Source of the DNA: Cephalopachus bancanus
Lineage: Eukaryota > Chordata > Mammalia > Primates > Tarsiidae
DNA length: 64,000 bases
NCBI GenBank assembly: GCA_027257055.1
Contig: JAPVLO010000044.1
Location: 1,364,001-1,428,000, forward strand
Direction of reading: 5' to 3'
Numbering within the stretch: position 1 is the first letter of the stretch; each line of letters begins with the position of its first letter. This document shows, piece after piece, positions 35,203 to 46,254 of the stretch. A program made the translations under genes and the position numbers. Below the pieces are notes generated by a model that had not been told where the DNA came from, did no database searches, and worked only from the letters and a program-made list of their open reading frames with translations.

Positions 35203-36704
35203 GGCAATAACCATAGTTTCTAGGTTAGAGAACAGGTCTTTCCCTTTCTCCTTCTGTCCCTTTAACCATACCATTTGCACAGCCCAGGTTACTCTTACTC
35301 ATTCCACCTAAATTGCTGTAGGAAATTGGAAGGAGCTAATCAATATCGGGTGCAATCATTTCAAGAACTAGTATTTTAGATTAAATTCTCATGGTCTTGA
35401 AGGATGGCATTCCACCTAAACAGAGTTGAGATTCTATATGTGGTGAGGAGTTAGAAGTTGGATCATTTGCTCTGGAAGTCTATTCAAAGGTCATAGAAAT
35501 TCAGGCAAAGCAAAAGTCACTGTTTCAACCTGCTTCATTCACTAGCGCTTCATTGCGTAGCCTATTGGTATTGAGCCAAACCGTCTACAAGTTAGCATTA
35601 CCATTTCACTCACATTCTGTGTCCTTCTGGCCTCTGAGAATTTTCAAGGCCTAAGAGTGTGCTGTAGCCTGCGTTATTCTTCTGTGGTTGTTAATTGTGC
35701 CATTTTCACTTTTCAATTGCAAATTCATTTATCATCATGCTCTTAGATTTTTTCAGTGTTTAAACTGGTCTTAGAATCTGCAATGTATTCAAGGACCAAA
35801 TGAAATCCCATCTTTAGACTCAATTCTCTTGTTTCCTTGATCTCTTTCTTAATTCGCAGAGAGGGTTCCATAATGCTGTTTAAATCAAGTCACACACCAA
35901 TTTTCCATCCATGGCTGTAGATGACTGAGGCTGCACCTGCTGAGGAGCCATTATCTAATCTTTCTGGGAAGTTTACACTCTCTCTAGTAAACCTCTTCAT
36001 GTTTACCCAGAACGGTGTTTTATGGTGTAAGAGATACTTTGCCTCTGAATATTAAAGCCACTTTGCACCTGGTTAAAGAAGAGAGTTTTAGAAAGGAAGA
36101 GCTTGATGAGTTCACTGAATGCCTTTCATGTGAAATTTCCTACAATTAAATGTTGAATTTTTCCCACTCCCACTAAACTTGATCAATCATTTCTTAAAAC
36201 ACCATGTAGTTTGAGTTCTGAAGCCTCTTCAGCACTGGTTTAATTGCAGGTTGACAAAGATGGGAAATTCTCTTACAAAGGTGCCACCAGACACCACAGA
36301 ACCCAGGCACTGAACCACAGTAGAAAAGGATTCTTATTGGTGCAAATCCCATCACAATATTTGAGGAGTTGGGCTTTTATACAGATGTCAGAGGATCAGA
36401 GAAGAGAACACATGCTATTAAAAGAATTGGTTTGGTTCCATGGGTGTGGTTGCCATTTGTATCTCAGTATGGACCCTACTTTTATAAGTAATCCTAGAGG
36501 CAGTTTCTCCAGGGCCGGGAGTGAGAAGGCAGGGAGAGAAGAGATCACTTGCTAGTCATCAAAATTCTCAATCTCAGAAGCTTGCAGAAAGAAGGTGCAT
36601 AGTTGTCCTATATTTGGGGATACATTAATTTTACCTATTAATAGGGCAGGAATTAAAAAAAAACCTCAGAGTTAGGAAAGAATGAAAAGACTCCAAGGGA
36701 GTAG
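35203..36704. other. Unique or unidentified non-coding sequence
   Basis: The 103-codon frame 36244-36555 has no domain. No repeat named. Confidence 0.45.
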
Positions 36705-36883
36705 TCCTTGAGCTTGGTTGCAAAGTAGAATCCACTAAAGAACCTTACAAAACCTTGATGCTCAGGGACACCAGACTGGATATTTCAAAGTCGCTGGGGG
36801 TAAAAATTGGACAACGATACATTTTAGAACTCCCCAGGTAAGTTCAGCTTACTATCATGACTGAGAATCAGTGGTCAGTGGAT
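36705..36883 (+). mobile_element. MER5-type hAT remnant
   Basis: 'gcaaagtagaatccactaaa', 'gaaccttacaaaaccttgat' and 'actgagaatcagtggtc' follow the MER5A plan (catcagaatcacctgg...gagaaccactgg), much diverged. The SINE at 36888 is inserted at its right end. Confidence 0.55.
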
Positions 36884-36887
36884 TTTT

Positions 36888-37174
36888 TTTTTTTTTTTTT
36901 TGAGTTGGAGTCTCACTCTGTCTCCCAGACTGGAGTGCAGTGGCCGCTGCCGGCCACCGCAGCCTACCCCTGCCGGTCTCCGGCGATCCTTCCGCCTCAG
37001 CCTTCCAAGTAGCCGGAATTACAGGCATGTGCTACCACGCCTGGCTAATTTTTTGATTTATTGTAGAGGTGAGGTCTCGCTGCCCAGGCGGGTCTCGAAC
37101 CCGCGGGCTCAGGCAATCCACTCACCTCAGCCTCCGAAAGGCGCGGGATTACAGGCTGAGTCACCGAGCCCGGC
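36888..37174 (-). mobile_element. Young tarsier-type Alu SINE, minus (deletion subfamily)
   Basis: CpG-rich, low divergence. The target-site duplication TGGTCAGTGGATTTTT (36872-36887, 37175-37190) is perfect, so the insertion is recent. It carries the 5-bp deletion (TCTCGCTGCCCAGG in place of TCTCGCCAAGTTGCCCAGG) shared with 40421 and 44068. The 109-codon plus frame is SINE translation. Confidence 0.96.
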
Positions 37175-37190
37175 TGGTCAGTGGATTTTT

Positions 37191-39600
37191 GAAGGAGCTT
37201 TCCCACCTTACTGCCTGATGTGTGCTTAGGTGTGACATGCAACCCTGAAAGAAGCCGACTTCCCTCAAGTCAGTCATAGAAAGTAGTAGCAACCTCAGTG
37301 CTTTACGGTGGCAGTTAGTGCTCTGTGACCTGGTGACCACAGAAACAGTGACCCAAGTAGAAGAATGTGAAGAAGGCATGAGGTCTCAGAAGAAAGGAAG
37401 CCTTTTGGGAATATCTGCAAAATTAAGACCTGTAAATCACTGAGATTTAGAAGGGGGAAAGAAGTAAGTAATTTAGATGTCATAAAGCATCCATTGTAAA
37501 ATCTTTGCTCCCCACCCCCTATAAAAGAAAAAGCAAAAACACCAGAGAAGAAAAGTAAAAGTGCTTGCAGTTCAAACTTGACAGCTCTCTGTCACCCTGT
37601 CTGTATGTTGGGGGTCTGAAGCCTCAAATGCTACAGAGCTTCACTTTCTGCCTAGAAACATGCATTTATGAAAAATGAAGAAAAGGAGGGAGGGTGAGAG
37701 GGTGAGAGAAAAAAAATTCTGTCCTGTCCACTTGCTATTTGTGGAGGGCTTCATTGAGAGATCAAATGTTTAAAAAGATATTATTTAATGGGTAAATACA
37801 TTTGGTATGCCAAATAATGGGTGTTCCTTTTGCTGAGTGACAATAATAAGAAAAGACAGGTGTTTACTTTTAAACACAGCTGTTGTAAAATTGGCAGAAA
37901 GGGTGATTTTGTCCTATTCAGTTTGCAAAATACAATTTGGAAAATCATTTGCGATTTTCAAGACTCTCCCAGCTGCAGAGACAAGGTGAGTTTTCTAGAT
38001 GGTAGACGTTGGAAAGCCATTTAGAGATGGGATTGGAATTGTTCATCCTTTCACGCCACAAAATAATGGCCATGTCCATCATGTAATTGGAATCGTGTTT
38101 CTGTCTCCTTATCTTCTCTTAAGTCTCTAATCATTTTGCCTTCCTTCTAGAATATCTTTAGTTCTCTGGTTTTGTCTCTGCAAAACAGAAAGGAAAAATG
38201 TGATCGTGAAATTGGCATTTGGTTCAAGATCTTAAAAACTAAATGAATGCCTAAGAGAAAATTAAAGGCTTGACATGCAATGTATTCTTGTTTTCTCCTC
38301 ACTCGGGCACTACCAGAAGGACCTGGTATTTCTTTGGGCCTCTGTAGTGCTTTGATTTCCAAGAGTCCTGACATCTTTAAAGACGATGCTACATGTTTCC
38401 TTAGGCAGAGGTTTTAGGATTCTGAATGACCTAGGGGACCAGTGTCTCATACTCAAGACTCTGAGGGATTCCTTACCCTATTAAATCCCGTTGCCTGTAT
38501 ACTCGACTAGAGATTAATTCCCATAATATGGTATTGCATTGTCTTTCACATATATGCTCTAAAGAAAATTTCTTTTTCTTCTTCTTAATTTGAGAAGGGA
38601 AAATAAATAAATAAATAAAATCCACAGTATTTTCTTCTAACATTAAGTAAATCCTTTTAAAAAAAATCTGTTTAAGAGGTGGTAATAAATCTACATCCCC
38701 AAACTGAATTCTTTGCACAAGCCCTGGAATTCTAAACCTCTGGGTGGCTGGAATCTGGGGCAATTACACCTAAGGGCCAGACCTGCAGTAATGCCCCAAA
38801 TTGCTTTCTGGAGGGGGTGGTCGGAGGGTTCCCATTATTTTAAAGTTAAGACTTCAAACCAAATGTTTCTCTCTTTATTGATCTGCTTTCATCTCCCTTC
38901 ATTGCATTTCCTGTTTGACTTTTTTCTCTTCTTTTTTTTTTTTTCCTCCATGGTGGAGAACACCCTCAAATTGGTGATTGAAGACCTTGAAGGTGCTGTT
39001 TACAAAGGCTGTTAATGCCCCGTCCTCATTTCCTGTGTTACTGCCGACAAGCCTGACACAAAGCCCTCCTTGGTAGACACTAAAATATCGGAGAGGCCCC
39101 ACTGAGTTTCTCAGTTTGCAGATAGCTCAGAGATGGGACCAAAGGCGCCCGCTCTTTCCTCTTGCTGGCAGGAAGCTTCCTTTTGTAGCTGTTTAAAAGA
39201 TGTTTTAGAATTACTGAATTATCCCACTGGAAGGGACTTCACAGATCTATGGGACCCAGAGGTTACTGAGCTGGAATCCACTCTTTCTGACAAGACTTAG
39301 AGATGGTGCTCAGGGGCTAGAGAACGCTTGGCATTATGTGCTAATTTCACAAGGATGTGCACACATGGACTTCCATCTGTGAAGAGATACGAGGCCAGCA
39401 GGGCTTAAGAGTTGCTAATAGATACATCAATGTCCTTCCCACTTTTACAGAAAGTGGCCAAAATCAGTTAAAATGGTGTTTCCCAGTTTAATATAATGCC
39501 TTTTTCAGCTTGCTTAGCATTTGTTATCTATTTGGGTGTCTTAAATTGGATGGTATTGCATAGTGCTTTGGTGCCTTCGTCTCTAAAATAATGACGTTGA
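37191..39600. other. Long unique non-coding region
   Basis: No SINE, L1 or LTR is recognised in about 2.4 kb, apart from AAAT units at 38600-38620 and T-runs. 'ggaagggacttcacagatct' near 39229 is reminiscent of a mammal-wide repeat. The frames 37821, 38147, 38473 and 38713 have no domains. Confidence 0.5.
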
Positions 39601-39930
39601 GCCGGGCTCTGTGGCTCAGCCTGTAATCCCGTGCCTTTGGGAGGCTGAGGTAAGTGAATTGCCTGAGCCCGCGGGTTCGAGACCCGCCTGGGCAACTTGG
39701 TGAGACCTCATCTCTACAATAAATTTAAAAAAAAAAATATTAGCCGGGCGTGGTAGCGTGCGCCTGTAGTTCCAGCTACTCGGAAGACTGAGGCAGAAGG
39801 ATCGCCAGAGCCCAGCAGGTCGAGGCTGCAGTGGCCAGGAGCAGCCACTGCACTCCAGTCTAGGCGACAGAGTGGGACTCCAACTCAAAATAAAATAAAA
39901 TAAATGTAAAATAAAATAAAATAAAATAAA
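39601..39930 (+). mobile_element. Young tarsier-type Alu SINE, plus, (AAAAT)n tail
   Basis: An intact A box (TGGCTCAGCCTG, 39612-39623) and B box (GGTTCGAGACC, 39674-39684) show an RNA polymerase III promoter. The target duplication AAAATAATGACGTTG / AAAATAATGACATTG flanks it. The 134-codon minus frame is SINE plus tail translation. Confidence 0.96.
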
Positions 39931-39984
39931 ATAATGACATTGTATTTGATCAGAGGTTTCCAGTTCCTGAGAAAGGAAGGATAG

Positions 39985-40115
39985 GATGAGTGCCAGGCAA
40001 TTGGGCTCTAGCACTAGCAAGATCTGGGTTCAAACCCAACTCAGTCACTTGTGAGCAATGGAAACATCGGTAAGTTTCTTAACACTTTTAAGGCCAATAC
40101 AATAAAGATAATAAT
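39985..40115 (+). repeat. MIR fragment, plus
   Basis: 'aattgggctctagcactagc', 'atctgggttcaaacccaact' and 'agtttcttaacacttttaag' match the MIR 5' half. Confidence 0.7.
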
Positions 40116-40420
40116 AATACCCGAGTAAAGGCAAAAACTTGTATCTGAGGAATGTGAGTCCTTTGAAATTATCAGGCCTAGAAAGACAGTAAAGTGAGAC
40201 AGGAGTCACATCCTACTTCCCTTGAGCTGTGTATTCATCTCTGGAACTACTTGCTATTGCTATAGACAGTTATAAGTTAACCCAAGAATGCCTCACTGAA
40301 CACTATAACCCATATCCTATGGCTTGACGTGTATAGCCGATCACTAATCTATGTTATTTCTATGAACCAATGAGAATTCCCAACAAACAACCCCTGTCCT
40401 TTTTGCTTTTATTTTTATTT

Positions 40421-40714
40421 TATTTTATTTTTATTTTTTTGAGTTGGAGTCTCACTCTGTCGCGCAGACTGGAGTGCAGTGGCCGCTCCCGGCCACCACA
40501 GCCTCGACCTGCTGGGCTCCGGCGATCCTTCCGCCTCAGCCTTCCAAGTAGCCGGAATTACAGGCATGAGCTACCACACCCGGCTGATTTTTTTATTTAT
40601 TGTAGAGATGAGTTCTTGCTGCCCAGGTGGGTCTCGAACCCGCGGGCTCAGGCAATCCACTCACCTCAGCCTCCCAAAGGCGCGGGATTATAGGCTGAGC
40701 CACCGAGCCCCGCT
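40421..40714 (-). mobile_element. Young tarsier-type Alu SINE, minus, inserted in another SINE's tail
   Basis: The perfect duplication TGCTTTTATTTTTATTT (40404-40420, 40715-40731) is the tail of the next SINE, so this copy landed in that tail. It carries the 5-bp deletion (TTGCTGCCCAGG) of the subfamily. The frames at 40370-40853 are SINE translation. Confidence 0.95.
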
Positions 40715-40731
40715 TGCTTTTATTTTTATTT

Positions 40732-41022
40732 ATTTATTTTTGAGTTGGTATGTCACTCCGTCACCCAGACTGAAGTGCAGTGGCATGTTCACGGCCACCC
40801 CAGCATCCACCTGCTGGGCTCAAGTGATCCTTCCACCTCAGTCTTCCAAGTAGCAGGAACTACAGGTGCATGCTACCACGCCTGGCTAATTTTTTGATTT
40901 ATTGTAGAGATGAGGTCTTGCCAAATTGCCCAAACTGGTCTTGAACCCATGGGCTCAGGCAATCCTCTCACCTCGGCCTCCCAAAATGCTGGGATTACAG
41001 ACTTGAGCCACCTCGCCTGGCC
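40732..41022 (-). mobile_element. Tarsier-type Alu SINE, minus, older
   Basis: Starts at the T-rich tail, then GAGTTGGTATGTCACTC; ends GCCACCTCGCCTGGCC. More diverged than its neighbour at 40421, and keeps the CCAAATTGCCC form without the deletion. Confidence 0.94.
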
Positions 41023-42149
41023 TATTTTTTTTTAAAGATGTGGGGTACAATTCAGGATTAGGTAGATAAGGGATCATTGTACAGGTAAAGTTTGGACCTT
41101 CCTTTGGTTCCCACTTCAAAATTCACTTGTAACTGCTGCTAATCAGAGTGTATATTCCGGGCAACTTGAATCTATGCTCTAGGACTGTAATCCTCAAGTT
41201 TGGACCAAATAGTCTCTTTGCCTTAGCTTCTTTCTTTTAAGTCAATATACCTATCTTATTGGTTATCTTAAAGATGAGATGAGATAATAATGTGTTTCAC
41301 TGCCTAACACATAGTATTCAGTAAACGTTAATCCTTTTCTAAATGTCAAGGTGAACATGTTAGAGAATATATACTCATACAACTCACTTCCATGGATGCA
41401 CCTAGATTATGGGTGGAAAAAATCCAAATAATAATTTCAAGGAACCTAATTATGCATATAGTCACCTCAGATTCTGAGGTTACAGTAGGTCATGACAAGC
41501 CAGGCATCACCAAATTGGCTGTGGGTTGTGCATGTTCCTGCTCTGACTGCATCTCCCTGTACTTCTTCCCCATTGAGCAGAGCAGATGAGAAAGCTACTC
41601 TGTGAAAGTGAGATTACATAAATAACCTTGATTCTACTCTAACTGATAATTTTCAAAGGTAAGCCACTCACTAAGTTTGGTATCTTATTATCAGGAACAA
41701 TTAACTTAGTCCCGCTTCTTAGAGAAAGCCATGGCTATTGTCATCATCATTTCACCCTGACTGTTAAGGCATCCTTTGAGAATTGCTGTAGATTATATTT
41801 GAGGTTCTTTATTATTTCTAGCAGTCTATATCATTTTAAAATGTTTTTAAATTGTTCATATTAAATAATTCCAAATAATTATGTTGAACTTTTAAGAACA
41901 GGGAAAAATAATAAACTATATAGTCATATATTTTTAATCTATTCAGAAATAGATTAGCAATGTATTTGGTACTCCCATGTCCTAAGTGTTGTCTGATCCT
42001 TTCATTGTTCACTTTTATGGTTCTAATTTATTCAGTCTTACATCTTTTTGAGTAAAAAAACTCCTACACTATGTAATCAGCATGGCTTTATTCCCTCAGC
42101 ATTATGTCTCAAACTTTATCAGTGTTAATGTGTAGCTAACCATTGACAA
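41023..42149. other. Unique sequence with a MIR tail fragment
   Basis: A MIR 3' piece at about 41265-41345 ('gatgagatgagataataatg', 'tgcctaacacatagtattca'). The rest is AT-rich and unidentified, possibly older L1 at its right end. Confidence 0.45.
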
Positions 42150-43240
42150 AATAATCATCAAAGTCATATCAATATAATTTATCTTCAGAGTTTTCTATAG
42201 GTTGGTTGTAATTCCACTCAAAATTCCAGTGAAAGTTGAAGTTGGTGTTCAGCTAAAATAAGTATGAAAGAATAAAAGGTCTAGATTTATTCCTACATAT
42301 ATGATGTTACTATGTAAATCATATTTTTGTTATCTTTTCTAAATGCTGATGGTGTTTAGAAATGCTACTGACTGTACATTGGCTATTTTTAAACTGGCAC
42401 CCCCCCAACTCTTTAATTTTCATAAATCTTCAGTAGATAATTTTGACTTTCCTAGAAAAATCACATCATCTACATAGAAGTAGCATTTTTATTTCTTTTA
42501 TAATCCTTACATATATATTTTTTTTCTTGCCTTATTTTGCTTTCTAAATTCTTCAATATTATGTTAATCAGAAATGGTGCTAGGAGCTGGCCTTATCTTC
42601 TTTGAGATCTTAAATAGAAGTCACTTGTCACTTCAGCATTGAGTAAAATGCTTGCCTTAATTTTTAAAAAATATACCTTTTATCAGGTTAAGAAGTTTCC
42701 TGGTTTTTTTCTTAAGCACTTCTATACAAAATGGACAATAGCACACATTAAGCACTTTATCCCTGCATCTAGTAAGTTAATCATGTAATTCTTCTCCTTT
42801 AATTTCATAATAGTGAATCATTTCTTGATTTCCAAATGTTGCTTCAAGCTTGAATTCTAGGGATAAATCCAACTTGTTATGATGAATTATCTATTTTACA
42901 CATGACTGGATCTTGTTTGCTAATATTTTGTTTAGGATATTTGTTTTTTCATTAGTGAGACTAGTCTGTGTTTTTCTTTATCATTTTCTCCTTGACTGGT
43001 TTTGGAGTAACAAGGTACTAGTCTCATAAAATATGCTGGAGAGGTTTTCTTCTTTTATTTTTCTCTGGAAAATTTTGTGTTCATTTGGAGTTACTTGTTC
43101 ATTAAAAGTCACTAGAATTTGCCAGAAAACTATCTGGAACTGGAGTTAGCTTGAAGAACAATGTCTAACTATGGATTCAATTTCTTTAATGATTATAAGA
43201 CTGCTCTAATTTTCTATTTCTGGGAGTGGAAGTGGATCAT
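42150..43240 (-). mobile_element. L1M fragment, ORF2 reverse-transcriptase region, minus strand
   Basis: Antisense L1 landmarks in order: 'atcacatcatctacatagaa', 'atgttaatcagaaatggtgc', 'ttatcaggttaagaagtttc', 'gaattctagggataaatcca', 'ttgctaatattttgtttagg', 'gtactagtctcataaaatat', 'gaatttgccagaaaactatc'. The frame is destroyed by stops and indels. Confidence 0.8.
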
Positions 43241-43249
43241 ATATTAACT

Positions 43250-43690
43250 GTTTAGTACATGTATAGTACATGTTCAACCATTTGAGAAATGATCTGATTG
43301 TTTTTCAAAAGGCTACATCATTTTACATTCCTATGAACAATGTGCAAGTGTTCCCATTTTTTTCTCACCCTCATCAATGCTTATTATTAATTTTCCTTTG
43401 ATTATAACCATCCTGGGATTGTGAAATGGTAGGTATCTCATTGTAGTTTTGATTTGTATTTCCCTGATGGCTAGAGATGCTAAGAATCTTTTCATGTGGT
43501 TATTGACAATTTGTATATCTTTTTGAGAAATGTCTATTCATAGCCTTTGTCCATTTGTTAATAGGATTAGTTCTCCTTTTTATTATTGAGTTGCAAGCTT
43601 TCTTTATATTCTAGATACAAGTTTCTTATTGATTATATGATTTACAAATGATATTTTCCATTTTGTGAGTTGTCTTTCCACATCTTTCTA
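43250..43690 (-). mobile_element. L1 fragment, ORF2 C-terminal region, minus strand
   Basis: 'gctacatcattttacattcc', 'atcctgggattgtgaaatgg', 'ttttgatttgtatttccctg', 'atgtctattcatagcctttg' and 'tctttatattctagatacaa' are antisense to the end of L1 ORF2. It is out of order relative to 42150-43240, so it belongs to a separate insertion. Confidence 0.8.
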
Positions 43691-43699
43691 AAAATCATA

Positions 43700-45535
43700 T
43701 ATATCAATAGGATACAACTTCATATTTTGGTATATGCATACATTGTAGATAAATCAATCTAATTAATACATACAGTGCCTTACATGCTTGTCCATTTTGG
43801 TGGTGAGAACATTTGAAATATACTGTCTTAACATTTTCAAGTATGCAGTGCATTATTCATTATGGCCACTATGCTGTACAATATAACTCCAGAACAAATT
43901 CCTCCTGTCTAACTGAAATTTTGTGCCCTTCACCAACATCTCCCCGTCCCCAACCCCTTCCAGCTGGTAACCACTCTTTTACTCACTACTTCAAGTTCAA
44001 CTTTTTTAGATTCTACATATAAGTGAGATTATGCAGTGTTTTTCTTTCTGTACCTGATTTATTTCACTTTTTTTTTTTTTTTTTTTTGAGTTGGAGTCTC
44101 ACTCTGTCGCCCAGAGTGGAGTGCAGTGGCCGCTCCCGGCCACCGCAGCCTCCACCTGCTGGGCTCCGGCGATCCTTCCGCCTCAGCCTTCCCAGTAGCC
44201 AGAATTACAAGCATGCGCTACCACGGCCGGCTGATTTTTTTTTTTTTTCTTTTTTTTTGTAGAGATGAGGTCTCGCTGCCCAGGCGGGTCTCCAACCCGC
44301 GGGCTCAAGCAATCCACTCACCTCAGCCTCCCAAAGGCGCGGGATTACAGGCTGAGCCACCAAGCCCGGTTTATTTCACATTTAATGTCCTCCAGGTTCA
44401 CCTATGCTGTTGCAAATACCAAGAATTCTTTTTTTTTTTTTTTAAGGCTGAATAGTACTCCATTGTGTACAGATACCACATATTCTTTATCCATTCATCT
44501 GTTGATTGACAGATTTCATATCTTAAATATGGTGAATAATGCTGCAATGAACATGGAAGTGCAGATATCTCTTTGATATATTGGTTTTAATTTTTTGAAT
44601 ATAGATCCAGAAGTGGAGCTGCTAAATCATATGGTAGTTCTATTCTTAATTTTTGAGAGACTTCCATATTCTTTTCCTAATAACTTTCATTAGGTTCTCT
44701 TTTTTTCTACATCCTCACCAATACTTACTACCTTTTGTGATTTTGATAGAAGTCCATTCTAAGAAGCATGAGGTGATATCTCACTGTGGTTTTAATTTGC
44801 ATTTCCATGATGATTAGACAGTAAGCCTCTTTTCATGTATATGTTGGTCATTTGAATGTCTTCTTTGAGAAATGTTTATTTGGGTTCCTTGTTCATTTTT
44901 TAATTGGGTTATTTTTTTTCTTGCTATTGAGTTGTTTGAGTTCCTTATATATTTTTACTCCTTATCAGATATACAGTTTGCAAATATTTTCTCTCATTCC
45001 GTAGGTTGTCTCTTCACTCTGTTGATTGTTTCCTTTCCTATGCAAAAGAAATTTGTCTATTTTTGCTTTTGTTACCCTGCTTTTTAAATCTTTTCATTCT
45101 TTTGGATGGTATCCTTGAAAGCACAAGTTTTTAATTTTGTTAAAATCAAGTTTGTCTATTTTTTTGTTTCTTATGTTTTTGGTGTCATATCTAAGAGTTC
45201 ATTGCTAAATCCAAGGACATGAAGATTTACTCCTAAATTTTCTTCTAAGAGTTTTAAAGCAATAGCTTTTACATTTAGCTCTGTGATTCATTTTGAGTTA
45301 GTATTTGTGTGTGGTGCGAGGAAGAGGTCCACTTCCATTCTTTCATATAAGGATATACAGTTTTCCCACACCATTTGTTGAAAAGGTTATTTTTTTCCCT
45401 TTTGAATTTTCTTGACACCCTTGTTGAAAATAAATTGACCATAAATATAATGACTTATTTCTGGACTCTCAGTTCTGTTCCGTTGATCTGTAGGCCTATC
45501 CTTGGGACAGTAGTCTAGGTTTTTTTTATTTTATT
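43700..45535 (-). mobile_element. L1M 3' UTR and ORF2 C-terminal region, minus strand, split by a SINE
   Basis: 3' UTR: 'gtagataaatcaatctaatt', 'attctacatataagtgagat', 'atgtcctccaggttcaccta'. ORF2 end: 'ggctgaatagtactccattg', 'gaggtgatatctcactgtgg', 'ctattgagttgtttgagttc', 'ccgtaggttgtctcttcact', 'tttctggactctcagttctg'. It is 5'-truncated. No intact frame. Confidence 0.88.
44068..44369 (-). mobile_element. Young tarsier-type Alu SINE, minus, inside L1
   Basis: The target duplication TTTATTTCAC (44058-44067, 44370-44379) cuts the L1 3' UTR. It carries the 5-bp deletion (TCTCGCTGCCCAGG). The middle linker is expanded to a long T-rich run at 44234-44258. Confidence 0.96.
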
Positions 45536-45569
45536 ACAAATTTATAACTCGTACTTACACTGAACAGCA

Positions 45570-46060
45570 GAGTTGTGAAATGGTTAGAAGTATGAACTCT
45601 TCTTCTAATTTTTATTTTTGTAGTCATGCAATTTCACTCGTCAAGGCTGGTCTTGAAATGATCAGAAGCATGAACTCCTTTTTTATTTTTTATTTTGTAG
45701 AGATAGGGAGGTTTCACTTGCCCAGGCTGATCTGAAACGCTTGGTCTCAAGTGATCTTACAACTTCAGCCTCCCAAAGCATTGAGATTATGGGGTGGGCC
45801 ACCCCATGGGACCAGAAACACGAGCTCTAAAGCTGTAAGACTTGGGTTCAAACTTAATAGTGGTGTGAACTTAGGATATTTATATAACTCTATGAGTCTC
45901 ACTTTCCTCCACTTATAAATTAGCAATAATAATGGTGTCTATCTCATGAGATTGTTATGAGGGTGAGATGAGTTAATACATGTAAAGCACTTGAAGTAGC
46001 ACCTTGCTCATCTTAGTGTAATTAAAATATTTCTATTGCTCACTAGGTGTTAATACATGT
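45570..46060 (+). repeat. MIR SINE split by Alu-type pieces
   Basis: The MIR start at 45570-45600 ('gttgtgaaatggttagaagt') and continuation from about 45823 ('acacgagctctaaagctgta', 'tgggttcaaacttaatagtg', 'atgagattgttatgagggtg', 'acatgtaaagcacttgaa') bracket Alu-like DNA at 45600-45822. It is a nearly full-length MIR. Confidence 0.82.
45600..45822 (-). mobile_element. Old Alu-type fragment with an ~80-bp tandem duplication
   Basis: 'tgtagagatagggaggtttc', 'cttggtctcaagtgatctta' and 'ttcagcctcccaaagcattg' are reverse Alu. About 80 bp (45575-45654) are repeated at 45655-45734, including the MIR target word GAAATGRTYAGAAGYATGAACTC. Confidence 0.7.
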
Positions 46061-46254
46061 TAGATATTATTGTAGATCTGGTATTGATTATGTGAGTCAT
46101 ATGATTATATGATGTGACCTTGTAAAATGTTTTAGTACTAGCAATAAAGAGTACATGCCAGTTTTCAAAAATGTCTAATGAGTGTCATTTAGTGTACACT
46201 ATCTTCAACTTAAAAGTTCATTCATCTATGTAGTCCATTAGATCAGGCTTATAA

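Noticed and set aside
39674..39684. A and B boxes suggesting a tRNA gene
   Set aside because: They are the RNA polymerase III promoter of an Alu-type SINE; no cloverleaf can be drawn.
39616..40020. 134-codon minus-strand frame
   Set aside because: It is a translation of an Alu-type SINE and its AAAAT tail; the same [19 protein letters not shown] peptide recurs at every SINE in this orientation.
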